Shown: one piece after another, positions 1-7,625 of the stretch
Layout: every line of letters begins with the position of its first letter
Numbering within the stretch: the stretch's first letter is position 1
Assembly (NCBI GenBank): GCA_040900345.1
Contig: JBBDZE010000021.1
Coordinates: 1-23,548 of the forward strand
Direction of reading: 5' to 3'
DNA from: JBBDZE01 sp040900345
Lineage (GTDB): Bacteria > Patescibacteriota > Minisyncoccia > Spechtbacterales > 2-12-FULL-38-22
Length of the DNA stretch: 23,548 nt
The notes under the pieces: generated by a model
Database searches by the model: none
Seen by the model: only the letters and a program-made list of their open reading frames with translations
What the model was told of the DNA's origin: nothing
Translations under genes and position numbers: made by a program

Positions 1-48
1 CGTCGAATTAGGCGACGATTGTTTGGCGCACGATAGCACTCCACACGG

Positions 49-2730
49 TTACGAGACCACTATAGTAAGCTGGCCGTTCTTTATGGTTAGAGAGACTTTC
101 GCGTTGCCTTGAACATTCTTTTCAATAAGAAGCTTAGCGAGCGGATCCAGAATATGCTTTTGAATGGCACGTTTGAGCGGCCGGGCTCCAAAGTTGGGAT
201 CAAAGCCATTCTCCACGATAAACTCTTTCACCCCTTTCCCGACGCGCACGGTGATCTCACGCTCTTCGAGGCGGGTAAGCATACGCGCCAACTGCAAATC
301 CACAATTTGCAAAAGTTGCGGGCGAGTGAGGGGATGAAAAATAATGGTCTCGTCCAAGCGGTTTAAGAACTCCGGCTTGAAATGGTCGCGTAGGGCCTCG
401 TTAATTTTGTCACGCATGGTCTCTTCTTCGCTGGAGAGCACGCCGCCTTCACCCGATTCAAACCCAAGGCGCGAAATGTTCTTGATGTACTCGCTGCCCA
501 GGTTGGAGGTCATAATGATGACGGTATTCTTAAAGTCCACCGTGCGCCCCTTGGAATCGGTAAGGCGCCCCTCATCCATAATCTGCAAGAGCGCGTTGAA
601 TACCTCGGGATGGGCTTTTTCGACTTCATCAAACAGTACAACACTGTAAGGACGATTTTTTATTTGCTCCGTGAGCTGTCCGCCCTCTTCGTAGCCAATG
701 TACCCCGGGGGTGAACCCACCATGCGACTCACCGAATGGCGCTCCATATACTCGGACATGTCGAGCCGCACCATCGCATTTTCATCATCAAACAGAAACT
801 CCGCCAGCGCGCGGGCCAGCTCGGTCTTACCCACGCCAGTGGGCCCTAAAAACAGGAATGAACCGATCGGCCGATTCTCCTCGCCCACGCCGGTTCGATT
901 TCGGCGAATTGCGTTGGACACCGCCACGATGGCTTCGCCTTGGCCTACCACGCGTTCCTTGAGGTTCTCTTCCATGGTCGCCAGACGCTGCATCTCCTCT
1001 TGAAGCATGCGCGAGGCCGGAATACCCGTCCAGCGGGCGATAATATCGGCGATATCCTCTTCCGTTATCTCTTCGCGCATAATACGTTCGTCTTTTTGCA
1101 GACGCGCCAAACGTTTTTCATTGTCGCGTAGCTCTCTTTCTTTGACGGGAATCACGCTATAGCGAATCTCGGCAACTTGCTCCAAGTCGCCTGAACGCTC
1201 GGCTATTTCGGCGGCTTGCTTCTGCTCATCTATTGCGCGCTTGAGATCATGGATACGCTCGATCGCGTCTTTTTCGTTGCGCCACTTGCGTTCAAGAACG
1301 CGGGCGCGTTCGCGGGCATCGGCCAAATTCTTTTCAACGCCCCGAAGAGCCGTCTTTGACTTGCGATCACTCTCCTTTTTGAGAGCCTCACGCTCTACTT
1401 CCATGCGGCGCACTTCCCGCTGTAGCTTGTCGAGGTCTTCCGGCTGGCTTTCGATGGTCAAGCGCAAGGAGGAGGCCGCCTCATCTACGAGATCAACGGC
1501 TTTATCCGGCAGCTGCCGCCCCGAAAGATAGCGATGAGAAAACTTGACTGCCGCCACAAGGGCGTTGTCAGTAATGCGCACGCCATGATGCACTTCGTAC
1601 TTATCCTTAATGCCGCGCAGAATAGCGATGGCATCTTCCAGAGACGGCTCTTCCACATAAACGGGTTGGAACCTTCGCTCCAGGGCCGGATCTTTTTCGA
1701 TGTAGCGCTGGTATTCTTTCGTGGTGGTAGCGCCAACGGCATGCAGTTGGCCGCGAGCCAGTGCGGGCTTGAGCAAGTTAGAAGCATCAATTGAGCCTTC
1801 CGCCGCTCCCGCTCCAACAATGGTGTGGAGTTCGTCGATAAAGAGAATGACATTGCCCGCTGCGTTTTCAATTTCGCGCAGCACGGCCTTCAGACGATCT
1901 TCAAATTCACCGCGGTACTTGGTTCCCGCCACGAGGGCGCCAATATCCAGCGAAAGGAGGTCTTTGTTTCTGAGACTTTCGGGAACGTCTTGGGCAACGA
2001 TGCGCTGTGCCAAGCCCTCTACAATGGCGGTCTTGCCTACGCCGGCTTCGCCTATAAGCACGGGGTTGTTCTTCGTGCGACGAGTGAGCACCTGCATAAT
2101 GCGGCGAATTTCAGTCTCCCGACCGATGATAGGGTCAAGCTTTTCCTCGCGTGCCGCTTTTGTGAGGTTATAGGTGTACTTCTCCAGTACCTGAAACTTG
2201 TCCTCGGGGTTGGGGTCGGTAATGCGCATGGAGCCGCGCAGTTCGCTCAATATTTTAAGCACTGAATCATAACTAAGCGGTTGGGCGTTGGCATTGCCCA
2301 TAGCCGCTCCGGCTATCATGCTTGCTTCCCGTAAAATTGTCTGGGAGCGGGTCTGGGTGTCCACGAGCGCTAAAAAGAGGTGCTCGACGCTGACGTATTC
2401 ATCTGAAAAATTCTGAGCTTCCTGCTGAGCGCGCGCCAAAACGCGTGCCAAGTCCTGCGTAATGTAGAGCTGCCCCATGGGCAACGTTCCCACAGCCGGC
2501 CCCCTTGCCGGACCCATGCTACGCATGGTCTCAAGCTCCCGCTGGGTATCTTTCTCAAGCAATGTGCGGTCCACGCCGACTTTGTCCAATATGGTACGCA
2601 CAATACTGTCGTCTTGCTCAAGCAGCGCGGTCAGCAAATGAACGTCGGACACCTGCTGGTGACTGCGTTCCTGGCTAGCGGCATGAGCGCGCTGAAGTGC
2701 TTCTTGTGCGAGTTGAGTAAAATTTTGCAT
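49..2730 (-). CDS. clpB: ATP-dependent disaggregase chaperone ClpB (Hsp100)
   Basis: Cytoplasmic AAA+ disaggregase that, as known for the family, rescues aggregated proteins together with DnaK. The 893-aa product has the full ClpB layout: Clp_N domain (about 1-145), first AAA+ module with Walker A GEAGVGKT (227-234) and Walker B ending FIDE (297-300), a long coiled-coil middle domain (about 410-550) that separates ClpB from ClpA/ClpC, second AAA+ module with GPTGVGKT (629-636), VVLFDE (697-702) and TSNLGS (741-746), and a C-terminal D2-small domain. Length is slightly above the usual 860 aa. The ATG at 2730 begins with the typical MQNFTQ-like Clp_N start and is preceded by an AAGGA-type ribosome site. 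It is transcribed alone from a promoter overlapped by a CIRCE operator, which implies HrcA heat-shock control. Identification is very secure. Confidence 0.98.
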   Translation of the reverse strand: MQNFTQLAQEALQRAHAASQERSHQQVSDVHLLTALLEQDDSIVRTILDKVGVDRTLLEKDTQRELETMRSMGPARGPAVGTLPMGQLYITQDLARVLARAQQEAQNFSDEYVSVEHLFLALVDTQTRSQTILREASMIAGAAMGNANAQPLSYDSVLKILSELRGSMRITDPNPEDKFQVLEKYTYNLTKAAREEKLDPIIGRETEIRRIMQVLTRRTKNNPVLIGEAGVGKTAIVEGLAQRIVAQDVPESLRNKDLLSLDIGALVAGTKYRGEFEDRLKAVLREIENAAGNVILFIDELHTIVGAGAAEGSIDASNLLKPALARGQLHAVGATTTKEYQRYIEKDPALERRFQPVYVEEPSLEDAIAILRGIKDKYEVHHGVRITDNALVAAVKFSHRYLSGRQLPDKAVDLVDEAASSLRLTIESQPEDLDKLQREVRRMEVEREALKKESDRKSKTALRGVEKNLADARERARVLERKWRNEKDAIERIHDLKRAIDEQKQAAEIAERSGDLEQVAEIRYSVIPVKERELRDNEKRLARLQKDERIMREEITEEDIADIIARWTGIPASRMLQEEMQRLATMEENLKERVVGQGEAIVAVSNAIRRNRTGVGEENRPIGSFLFLGPTGVGKTELARALAEFLFDDENAMVRLDMSEYMERHSVSRMVGSPPGYIGYEEGGQLTEQIKNRPYSVVLFDEVEKAHPEVFNALLQIMDEGRLTDSKGRTVDFKNTVIIMTSNLGSEYIKNISRLGFESGEGGVLSSEEETMRDKINEALRDHFKPEFLNRLDETIIFHPLTRPQLLQIVDLQLARMLTRLEEREITVRVGKGVKEFIVENGFDPNFGARPLKRAIQKHILDPLAKLLIEKNVQGNAKVSLTIKNGQLTIVVS

Positions 2731-2774
2731 AGGAATCCTTAGGGATATCGTACCACGCGGATACCACTACTAAG

Positions 2775-2804
2775 AGTATATCAATAGTTTAGCAATCTGT
2801 GCAA
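2775..2804 (-). promoter_or_regulatory. clpB promoter (sigma70-like, extended -10)
   Basis: Read on the minus strand, TTGCAC (2799-2804) is followed after 18 nt by TATACT (2775-2780), with TG one base upstream of the -10 hexamer (extended -10). The predicted start of transcription lies about 37 nt before the clpB ATG. The -35 sits inside the CIRCE spacer, so repressor binding would block polymerase. Confidence 0.6.
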
Positions 2805-2815
2805 GTGAGTGCTAA
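2789..2815 (-). promoter_or_regulatory. CIRCE operator (HrcA binding site) upstream of clpB
   Basis: On the plus strand TTAGCAATC (2789-2797), a 9-nt spacer, then GAGTGCTAA (2807-2815). The established CIRCE consensus is TTAGCACTC-N9-GAGTGCTAA. One arm is perfect, the other has a single A-for-C change, and the spacer length is exact. It lies between the htrA stop codon and clpB and overlaps the clpB -35. hrcA itself is not in the window. Confidence 0.88.
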
Positions 2816-2818
2816 TTT

Positions 2819-4024
2819 CTACGGTCGCTCGCCAAGCGTGGCCTGAAGCGTACGAGTTACGCCGTCACGAAGAACGGTCAACGATATCGTATCCCCCACA
2901 TTCAGATCGCTCAACAATCCGTTCAGTGGCGTTTCGCTCGTAATACGCGTCCCGTTCATTTCTAAAATGACATCCCCTACTACAATGCCGGCGCGGTCGG
3001 CGGCGGAATTGGGCGAAACGGCCGGCTGGCCTACCTGCGCTCCGTTGTGGACCAGTGCACCATACTCAACTGAAACATCAAAGTCTTCGTGGTTATCCTC
3101 CGTGATAATAGAATACCGCACACCCAGGAATGGATAGCGTACCACGCCCGTCTCTTCCGCCTGGCGCAGCGCATTCTTTACTCGGTTAATGGGAACGGCA
3201 AAGCCGATGTTTTCGGCGCCACTAGCGCGTGCCACATTCACGCCCACTACCTCGCCCCGCAAATTGAGGAGCGGCCCGCCCGAGTTACCAAAGTTAATGG
3301 CTGCATCCGTCTGGATTACCTCGCGCAGCTCTTCCGGCCCCGAACGCCCTCCCGCGGCGGTTATAGTACGACCCAGGCCCGAGATTACCCCCAACGAAAC
3401 TGAATTTTGTAACTCCCCTAACGCGTTACCAATCGAGAGTACCTGCTGGCCAATGACAATCCCGTCGGAATCTGCCAAGGGAATGGCCGGCAAGTTCAAA
3501 TCGTTTACGCGCAATATGGCAAGGTCATCGACCGGGTCGCGGGCGATAACTTCAGCCTCCAAGTGCCGGCCATCGCTCGTAATAGCCACATACTCGACAC
3601 TCGTGTCTTCCACGACATGCCTGTTCGTAACGATAAGATTCGTTCCGGCCACAAAGCCCGTGCCGGCGGAGACCTCTTGAGAGCCTCCTTCGCGCTGACG
3701 AAACTGTGGCAGACCAAACTCATTAATAAAAAACTCATCAATGGCGGGTAAGTCGCGGGTGGCCACGACACTCACCACGGACGGCGCGGTTGACTCCACC
3801 GCGGCGATGACAGCCTCCTCCGTACTGGTCTGTGCTTGGTAGGGCTCGGAAAGATTTGTGGGAGCTGGTTGCAAACTGGCATCGTATCTGTCGGCCACGT
3901 AGTAGCCGCCCATGCCACCGATAAGTCCCAGCATCAGCGCGGCCAAAAGCACCCCACCCATAACACGGGTTGGATCCTTTTTTAACATTTTGGCAAGAGT
4001 ATTCTGGGGTGTGTTAATGGCCAT
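2819..4024 (-). CDS. htrA: HtrA/DegQ-like membrane-anchored trypsin-type serine protease with PDZ domain
   Basis: Extracytoplasmic quality-control protease. The 401-aa product has a short cytoplasmic N-terminus, one membrane anchor or uncleaved signal (about 21-44), a low-complexity linker, a trypsin-like domain and one C-terminal PDZ domain (about 300-395). The catalytic triad is visible: His136 in TNRHVVED, Asp167 in DPVDDLAIL, Ser248 in NFGNSGGPLLN. One PDZ instead of two resembles the short HtrA/DegS/HtrB type. The ATG at 4024 lies 9 nt after the cysteine desulfurase stop, with no clear Shine-Dalgarno, so it is probably the third gene of the PPC-desulfurase-htrA unit. It ends 4 nt before the CIRCE element of clpB. 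The family is certain. The exact subtype (DegP, DegQ or DegS) is not decided. Confidence 0.95.
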   Translation of the reverse strand: MAINTPQNTLAKMLKKDPTRVMGGVLLAALMLGLIGGMGGYYVADRYDASLQPAPTNLSEPYQAQTSTEEAVIAAVESTAPSVVSVVATRDLPAIDEFFINEFGLPQFRQREGGSQEVSAGTGFVAGTNLIVTNRHVVEDTSVEYVAITSDGRHLEAEVIARDPVDDLAILRVNDLNLPAIPLADSDGIVIGQQVLSIGNALGELQNSVSLGVISGLGRTITAAGGRSGPEELREVIQTDAAINFGNSGGPLLNLRGEVVGVNVARASGAENIGFAVPINRVKNALRQAEETGVVRYPFLGVRYSIITEDNHEDFDVSVEYGALVHNGAQVGQPAVSPNSAADRAGIVVGDVILEMNGTRITSETPLNGLLSDLNVGDTISLTVLRDGVTRTLQATLGERP

Positions 4025-4033
4025 ACATGTATA

Positions 4034-5194
4034 TTATGAAATATTCTTGACCACCCGTGCAATCGTCGCGGATGCTCGTTCAACGTCTTCCTGGGTGGTT
4101 GGCCGGCCCAGCGAAATGCGAATACTGGAGCGAGCGCATTCGGGCCGCCCCAGAGCCACGATGGCTTCTGTTGGCTCCAATGTGCGCGAGGTGCACGCCG
4201 AGCCACTCGCCACCAACACCCCGTCCGCGTCCAGACGCGCAATCAACGCATCGCTGGATACGCCCTCAAAACAAATACTCGCATGGTTGGGCAAACGTCG
4301 CGTACGCGAGCCGTTGAGCTTAGCCGAAGGAACGTCAGCCAACAGCGCCTCAATGAGTTCCTCGCGCAGTTTCGTGAGACGTGCGACCTCCTGCTCTTTA
4401 AGTTCCACCGTTTCCTTCAGCGCTTCGGCAAAACCGGCGATCGCCGGTACATTTTCCGTGCCGGCGCGCAGACCGTGCTCTTGGGGGCCGCCCGTAAGTT
4501 GCGGCGCAAGTATCACGCCTTCTTTTTTATAGAGCAGGGCCGCCCCTTTGGGTCCGTATATTTTTTGCGCCGAAATGGTCATAAGGTCCACGCCGAGCTT
4601 CGCGGGAGAAATTTCCAAATAATTGGCGGCTTGGACCGCGTCAGTATGGAAAGCAAGCTGAGAACTTTTCACGTTACGTTTATGGCTTTGCACTGCCGCA
4701 GCTATCTCCTCAATGGGTTGAATAGTACCCACTTCGTTACTGGCATATATAATAGAAACGAGCACGGTGTTTTCGGTCATGGCGCTGGCAACATCCTGAG
4801 GATTTACCAGGCCATTTTCGTCTACCCCAATGCGCGTCACCTCCACGCCGTCCTGCGCAAGCGCTTCGGCCGTCGCCAAAACCGCGGAATGTTCCACGGC
4901 ACTTGTGATGACGTGGGGACGCGCAATCTCTTTCCGCGCAGCGGCGACCACGCCCCGCATGGCAAGGTTAACGGACTCGGTCGCCGAGGCCGTAAAGATT
5001 ATCTCTTTGCGGTCGCACCCCAGCAGAACCGCAATATCTTCACGGGCCTCATCCAATGCGGCTTGGGCCCGTTGCCCTCCACGGTGCAGCGCGCCGGGGT
5101 TGGCGAACTCTTCAGAAAAGTAGGGCATCATGCGCGCCAATACCCGCTGAGAGACGGGAGTAGCCGCCGCATAATCCAAATAAATCTCGTTCAT
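4034..5194 (-). CDS. cysteine desulfurase (NifS/IscS family)
   Basis: PLP-dependent enzyme that takes sulfur from cysteine for Fe-S clusters or tRNA thiolation. The 386-aa product (from the ATG at 5194) opens with NEIYLDYAAATPVS, has the PLP lysine at K211 in SAQKIYGPKG (most relatives have SxHK) and the catalytic loop ASGSACTSRTLEPT with Cys334. This flexible loop is the class I (IscS/NifS) form. Start choice: a GTG at 5200 overlaps the TGA of the upstream PPC gene, but the ATG at 5194 has a GGGGTGA Shine-Dalgarno-like stretch just before it and gives the usual N-terminus, so I prefer it. No iscU-like scaffold or mnmA is seen next to it. It is likely co-transcribed with the PPC gene and htrA. 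The sulfur acceptor is unknown. Confidence 0.95.
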   Translation of the reverse strand: MNEIYLDYAAATPVSQRVLARMMPYFSEEFANPGALHRGGQRAQAALDEAREDIAVLLGCDRKEIIFTASATESVNLAMRGVVAAARKEIARPHVITSAVEHSAVLATAEALAQDGVEVTRIGVDENGLVNPQDVASAMTENTVLVSIIYASNEVGTIQPIEEIAAAVQSHKRNVKSSQLAFHTDAVQAANYLEISPAKLGVDLMTISAQKIYGPKGAALLYKKEGVILAPQLTGGPQEHGLRAGTENVPAIAGFAEALKETVELKEQEVARLTKLREELIEALLADVPSAKLNGSRTRRLPNHASICFEGVSSDALIARLDADGVLVASGSACTSRTLEPTEAIVALGRPECARSSIRISLGRPTTQEDVERASATIARVVKNIS

Positions 5195-5196
5195 AA

Positions 5197-5616
5197 TCAC
5201 CCCAGTATATATAATCCGCTCTCTTCGTCAAACCCTCGCTTTATTTCCCCTCCCAATGCGCGCAGCATCACCTCGCCCGTTGCTGAAATGATGCATCGGT
5301 TAATGTGGCCGCCCAACGTCGACATATCGTGCCTCCCGAACATCCCGTGGGCATGAGCAAAAATAGCGCCGTCCTTGATAGAAATATTGCCCGTCACGCT
5401 GATAATTTCAAGGAATTCTTCAAAATCCATGATTTGGTACGTCTTTTTATCCAAATCATAATAAGCAAGCTGTAAATCCCACGTTGAGCCAATCGCATTG
5501 AACCACGCGTTTTTAATCTTTTTTTCCCGACAGTACTCCTGCACCGAACCGATAAGGTCCTCGCCGGAGTCCAGCCGCAGGATATACATTTTTCCGTCCT
5601 CGGATATACGCTCCAT
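5197..5616 (-). CDS. PPC-domain (DUF296) protein
   Basis: A 139-aa single-domain protein of the PPC/DUF296 family, which forms trimers. In plants the domain is linked to AT-hook proteins; in bacteria and archaea it stands alone and its function is poorly known. Visible hallmarks are HAH (88-90) and GGH (102-104), His-rich positions that cluster and may bind a metal in this fold. The open frame runs further upstream to 5772, but the domain starts with MERISEDGK at the ATG at 5616, which is 6 nt after a TACAAT -10 box, so translation probably starts there on a leaderless mRNA. Its TGA overlaps the alternative GTG of the cysteine desulfurase gene, indicating tight coupling. Domain identity is secure; the biological role is unknown. 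Confidence 0.85.
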   Translation of the reverse strand: MERISEDGKMYILRLDSGEDLIGSVQEYCREKKIKNAWFNAIGSTWDLQLAYYDLDKKTYQIMDFEEFLEIISVTGNISIKDGAIFAHAHGMFGRHDMSTLGGHINRCIISATGEVMLRALGGEIKRGFDEESGLYILG

Positions 5617-5622
5617 AGGGAT

Positions 5623-5628
5623 ATTGTA
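5623..5628 (-). promoter_or_regulatory. -10 box of the PPC-desulfurase-htrA unit, leaderless start
   Basis: Minus-strand TACAAT (5 of 6 matches to TATAAT) ends 6 nt before the ATG at 5616. That places transcription start at or beside the A of the start codon. No good -35 is seen. Confidence 0.5.
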
Positions 5629-5653
5629 GCATACGCTGACAGGGCCTTTTTGA

Positions 5654-5682
5654 TTGACGATGCACATTCGGCATGATACTTT
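5654..5682 (+). promoter_or_regulatory. promoter of the Nudix-like gene pair
   Basis: TTGACG (5654-5659), 17-nt spacer, TACTTT (5677-5682), with TG one base upstream of the -10. The predicted transcript has a leader of about 67 nt holding two small hairpins (around 5686-5707 and 5730-5743) and an AAGGAG ribosome site at 5740-5745. Confidence 0.55.
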
Positions 5683-5755
5683 GAAGTGCTCTGACCTGTA
5701 GCAGAGCAACCTCGGCAATCGAGTGGTCCGCAGCTGCGGAAAGGAGTGCCTGCCT

Positions 5756-6577
5756 ATGACGCCCGAAAGCACTCGTCGCCAGCATCAGCCACGAAAAGCA
5801 GGAGGAGAACGAGAACGTCGTCGCCTCGCAATCAATGCTGAAATAGAAAGGATAGAGAAAGAAAGAAGCTGCCGCATATTTTGGCGGGTCCAGCACATCG
5901 GAAACTGGCGACGCGGCGAAGATGAACTCATCAGTCTCAAAAGTGCCGATACAAACAATTGGCGCTTCGGCACGAAGCTTGTCTTCGAAAAACATGCTCC
6001 GTGGACGGGCGAGCGGCGAGAACACACCCTCTATACACCATGGGAGAAATCCCTCGGCGTAGTAGTCGTGTCGGTCGTGAACGATGCGTTCGTGATACTC
6101 GAACGATCGTTCCGAATTCCCGCCGAAAAATTCGTCCTCGGAATCCCGCGAGGGGTTGAAGAGGGCGGAGCGTACGCGTGGGACTTCGGTGACGACGATC
6201 GGCCAAGCAAGGAAACACTACAGGACGCCTGTCGCCTCGCGGCGGGAACAGCAGCGCTCCGACGTCTCCATCGGGAACTCCCCCGAACAGAGAAACTGTC
6301 AGCGCGTGCGACACGGGTACTCAACGAAGAACAGGTCTTCGATGACACTGGTATCCGTGGAAGCACATTCTGGGTAGTGCGCGTCGACCTTGACATGCCG
6401 AATGCTTCCCTTGAGGAAGTCGCGGCATTCATTGAGCCGAAAAGTACTACTTCGGAGCATCGCGAGAACCATGGCATGGTATTCACTTACGAGGGAGTGG
6501 ATGCTTTGGTGCGTGAGGGCACCCTGCAGGACTCTCACTCACTATCTGCCTGGCTGTATATGCATCTCGACGCATAG
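5756..6577 (+). CDS. degenerate Nudix-fold-like protein (first of tandem pair)
   Basis: Predicted 273-aa soluble protein. The charged N-terminus (1-45) looks helical. The middle resembles ADP-ribose-pyrophosphatase-type Nudix proteins: a strand pair around GVVVVSVVNDAFVILERSF (101-119), FVLGIPRGVEEGG (126-138, like the EVPRG segment before a Nudix box) and DDTGIRGSTFWVVRVDL (196-212). The segment where the Nudix box should be (about 150-175) lacks the REUxEExGU motif, so catalysis by the usual mechanism is doubtful. I chose the ATG at 5756 because AAGGAG lies 10 nt upstream; a GTG at 5723 is in frame but has none. It has its own promoter and is followed 94 nt later by another Nudix-like gene. 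The fold call comes from reading the sequence and is tentative; the function is unknown. Confidence 0.6.
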   Translation: MTPESTRRQHQPRKAGGERERRRLAINAEIERIEKERSCRIFWRVQHIGNWRRGEDELISLKSADTNNWRFGTKLVFEKHAPWTGERREHTLYTPWEKSLGVVVVSVVNDAFVILERSFRIPAEKFVLGIPRGVEEGGAYAWDFGDDDRPSKETLQDACRLAAGTAALRRLHRELPRTEKLSARATRVLNEEQVFDDTGIRGSTFWVVRVDLDMPNASLEEVAAFIEPKSTTSEHRENHGMVFTYEGVDALVREGTLQDSHSLSAWLYMHLDA

Positions 6578-6671
6578 ACAGCATTCCCTCCGGGCCACTG
6601 CTGTGGCACAACGCATGGAACGGTGTCGCGTATCGCTATACGGACGCTACTCCGCGCGTTGAGGAGACACT

Positions 6672-7457
6672 GTGTCCAGCGACACACCGCAACAGCCAGA
6701 TGCTGGAGTTGAACTTCTCGAGGAGAAGCACTTCGCAATGAAGGGCCCCGACAACAAGACGCCGCTGGTCGGCTGGAAGGCCACCTCGGAGGGCGTGGGC
6801 GGGCTCTTTAACCCGCGCGGATTCGCATCCATCCGGGCGATACTTTGGCGATTCGTCAAGGGTGAGAAGAACCCCCTCTACGACCAGCCAATCATCGTGG
6901 AGAACCCGGGGGCGGTTGTCATCGTCGTCCACGGTGAGAAGGTTGCGCTCGTCCGCAACTTCCGCATGGTCGGTGAACGCATCCTGCCAAAGGCATTTGC
7001 CGGCTACGTGCGCCAGCTCGACGAGCAGAAGCTATGGGGACGACTTCTCCAAAGCATGGGCAAATGGCGCTGGGAGGCGCCGCAAGGACTTATCCAGGAC
7101 GAGCTCCCCGTTGAAGGCGAAAATCTCGAGGAGTTCGTCCTTCGGTCGGCAAAGACCGAAGCACTCCAGGAAGGCGGTCTACACATCCAGAGGGCGCGCA
7201 TCGTCGGCCCCATCAACTGGAGCCCTACCTTCTGCGCCCATGCGCAGTTCGCCGTCCTGGCAGAGTTCGTCTCGCAAGAGAACGCTACTCCCGAGGACCT
7301 GGAAATCATCGGCGGCATGCGCTTCTTCAGTCCCGAGGAAATCCGGGATCTGAACACAGCCGGCGAGCTGGACAGTGCGATGACGCTGGGAGCCCTCGCG
7401 CTCTGCGGCATCGCGCTCCCGCTGCCTGAGGGCCCACTGGAGCTCAACCTCGCATAA
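6672..7457 (+). CDS. Nudix-like hydrolase homolog with imperfect Nudix box
   Basis: Predicted 261-aa soluble protein, GTG start at 6672 with GAGGAG 5 nt upstream. Residues 80-97 form the expected first strands (GAVVIVVHGEKVALVRNF), WRWEAPQGLIQDE (132-144) matches the stretch leading into a Nudix box, and TEALQEGGL (162-170) aligns with the REUxEExGU end of the motif. The Arg and one metal-binding Glu are replaced by Thr and Gln, and the spacing is longer than usual. GPINWSPTFCAHAQFAVLAEF (179-199) fits the strand after the box. Nudix enzymes hydrolyse nucleoside diphosphates linked to another group; whether this one is active is open. It probably shares the promoter of the preceding gene. It ends right at a 12-bp hairpin. 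By eye it is more GC-rich than the neighbouring housekeeping genes. Confidence 0.65.
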   Translation: MSSDTPQQPDAGVELLEEKHFAMKGPDNKTPLVGWKATSEGVGGLFNPRGFASIRAILWRFVKGEKNPLYDQPIIVENPGAVVIVVHGEKVALVRNFRMVGERILPKAFAGYVRQLDEQKLWGRLLQSMGKWRWEAPQGLIQDELPVEGENLEEFVLRSAKTEALQEGGLHIQRARIVGPINWSPTFCAHAQFAVLAEFVSQENATPEDLEIIGGMRFFSPEEIRDLNTAGELDSAMTLGALALCGIALPLPEGPLELNLA

Positions 7458-7484
7458 GCGCCCTCGTCTGGAAGACGAGGGCGC
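7458..7484 (+). terminator. perfect 12-bp hairpin at the end of the Nudix-like pair
   Basis: The arms 7458-7469 and 7473-7484 are fully complementary around a 3-nt loop and start at the base after the TAA. There is no T-run, so it may be a transcript-end stabiliser or a non-canonical terminator. Confidence 0.55.
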
Positions 7485-7575
7485 AAGGCCCCGGCCCCCT
7501 GCCAACCAGCCCCGTTAGAGATTGCGGACGCGTTCCGCGCCTATCTCTAACGGGGCCAGGCAGGACCGGGGCCTT
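7485..7575 (+). repeat. 91-nt nested inverted-repeat structure
   Basis: Four concentric stems pair in order: 7485-7494 with 7566-7575 (10 bp), 7498-7503 with 7559-7564 (6 bp), 7509-7522 with 7543-7556 (14 bp), and 7524-7528 with 7534-7538 (5 bp). All are perfect, separated only by short internal loops. It is followed by a T-rich stretch (CGTATTTTTAT), so it could be a large terminator. It could also be a small structured RNA or a DNA element. Confidence 0.6.
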
Positions 7576-7613
7576 CGTATTTTTATATCTAAAACGCACC
7601 GTACGACCCGTGG

Positions 7614-7619
7614 TACCAT
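7614..7619 (+). promoter_or_regulatory. extended -10 box of the YdcF/DUF218-like gene, leaderless start
   Basis: TGG then TACCAT (7614-7619) forms an extended -10 element ending 6 nt before the ATG at 7626. No Shine-Dalgarno is present, which fits a leaderless mRNA. Confidence 0.45.
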
Positions 7620-7625
7620 ACCTAT

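Noticed and set aside
4283..5356. Plus-strand open frame of 357 codons
   Set aside because: It lies antisense to the cysteine desulfurase and PPC genes, which have full family motifs. It has no ribosome site and its protein is low in recognisable features.
5617..5772. Longer N-terminus of the PPC protein
   Set aside because: The extra 52 residues overlap the divergent Nudix-like gene start and its promoter region, and the domain begins at the ATG at 5616 right after a -10 box.
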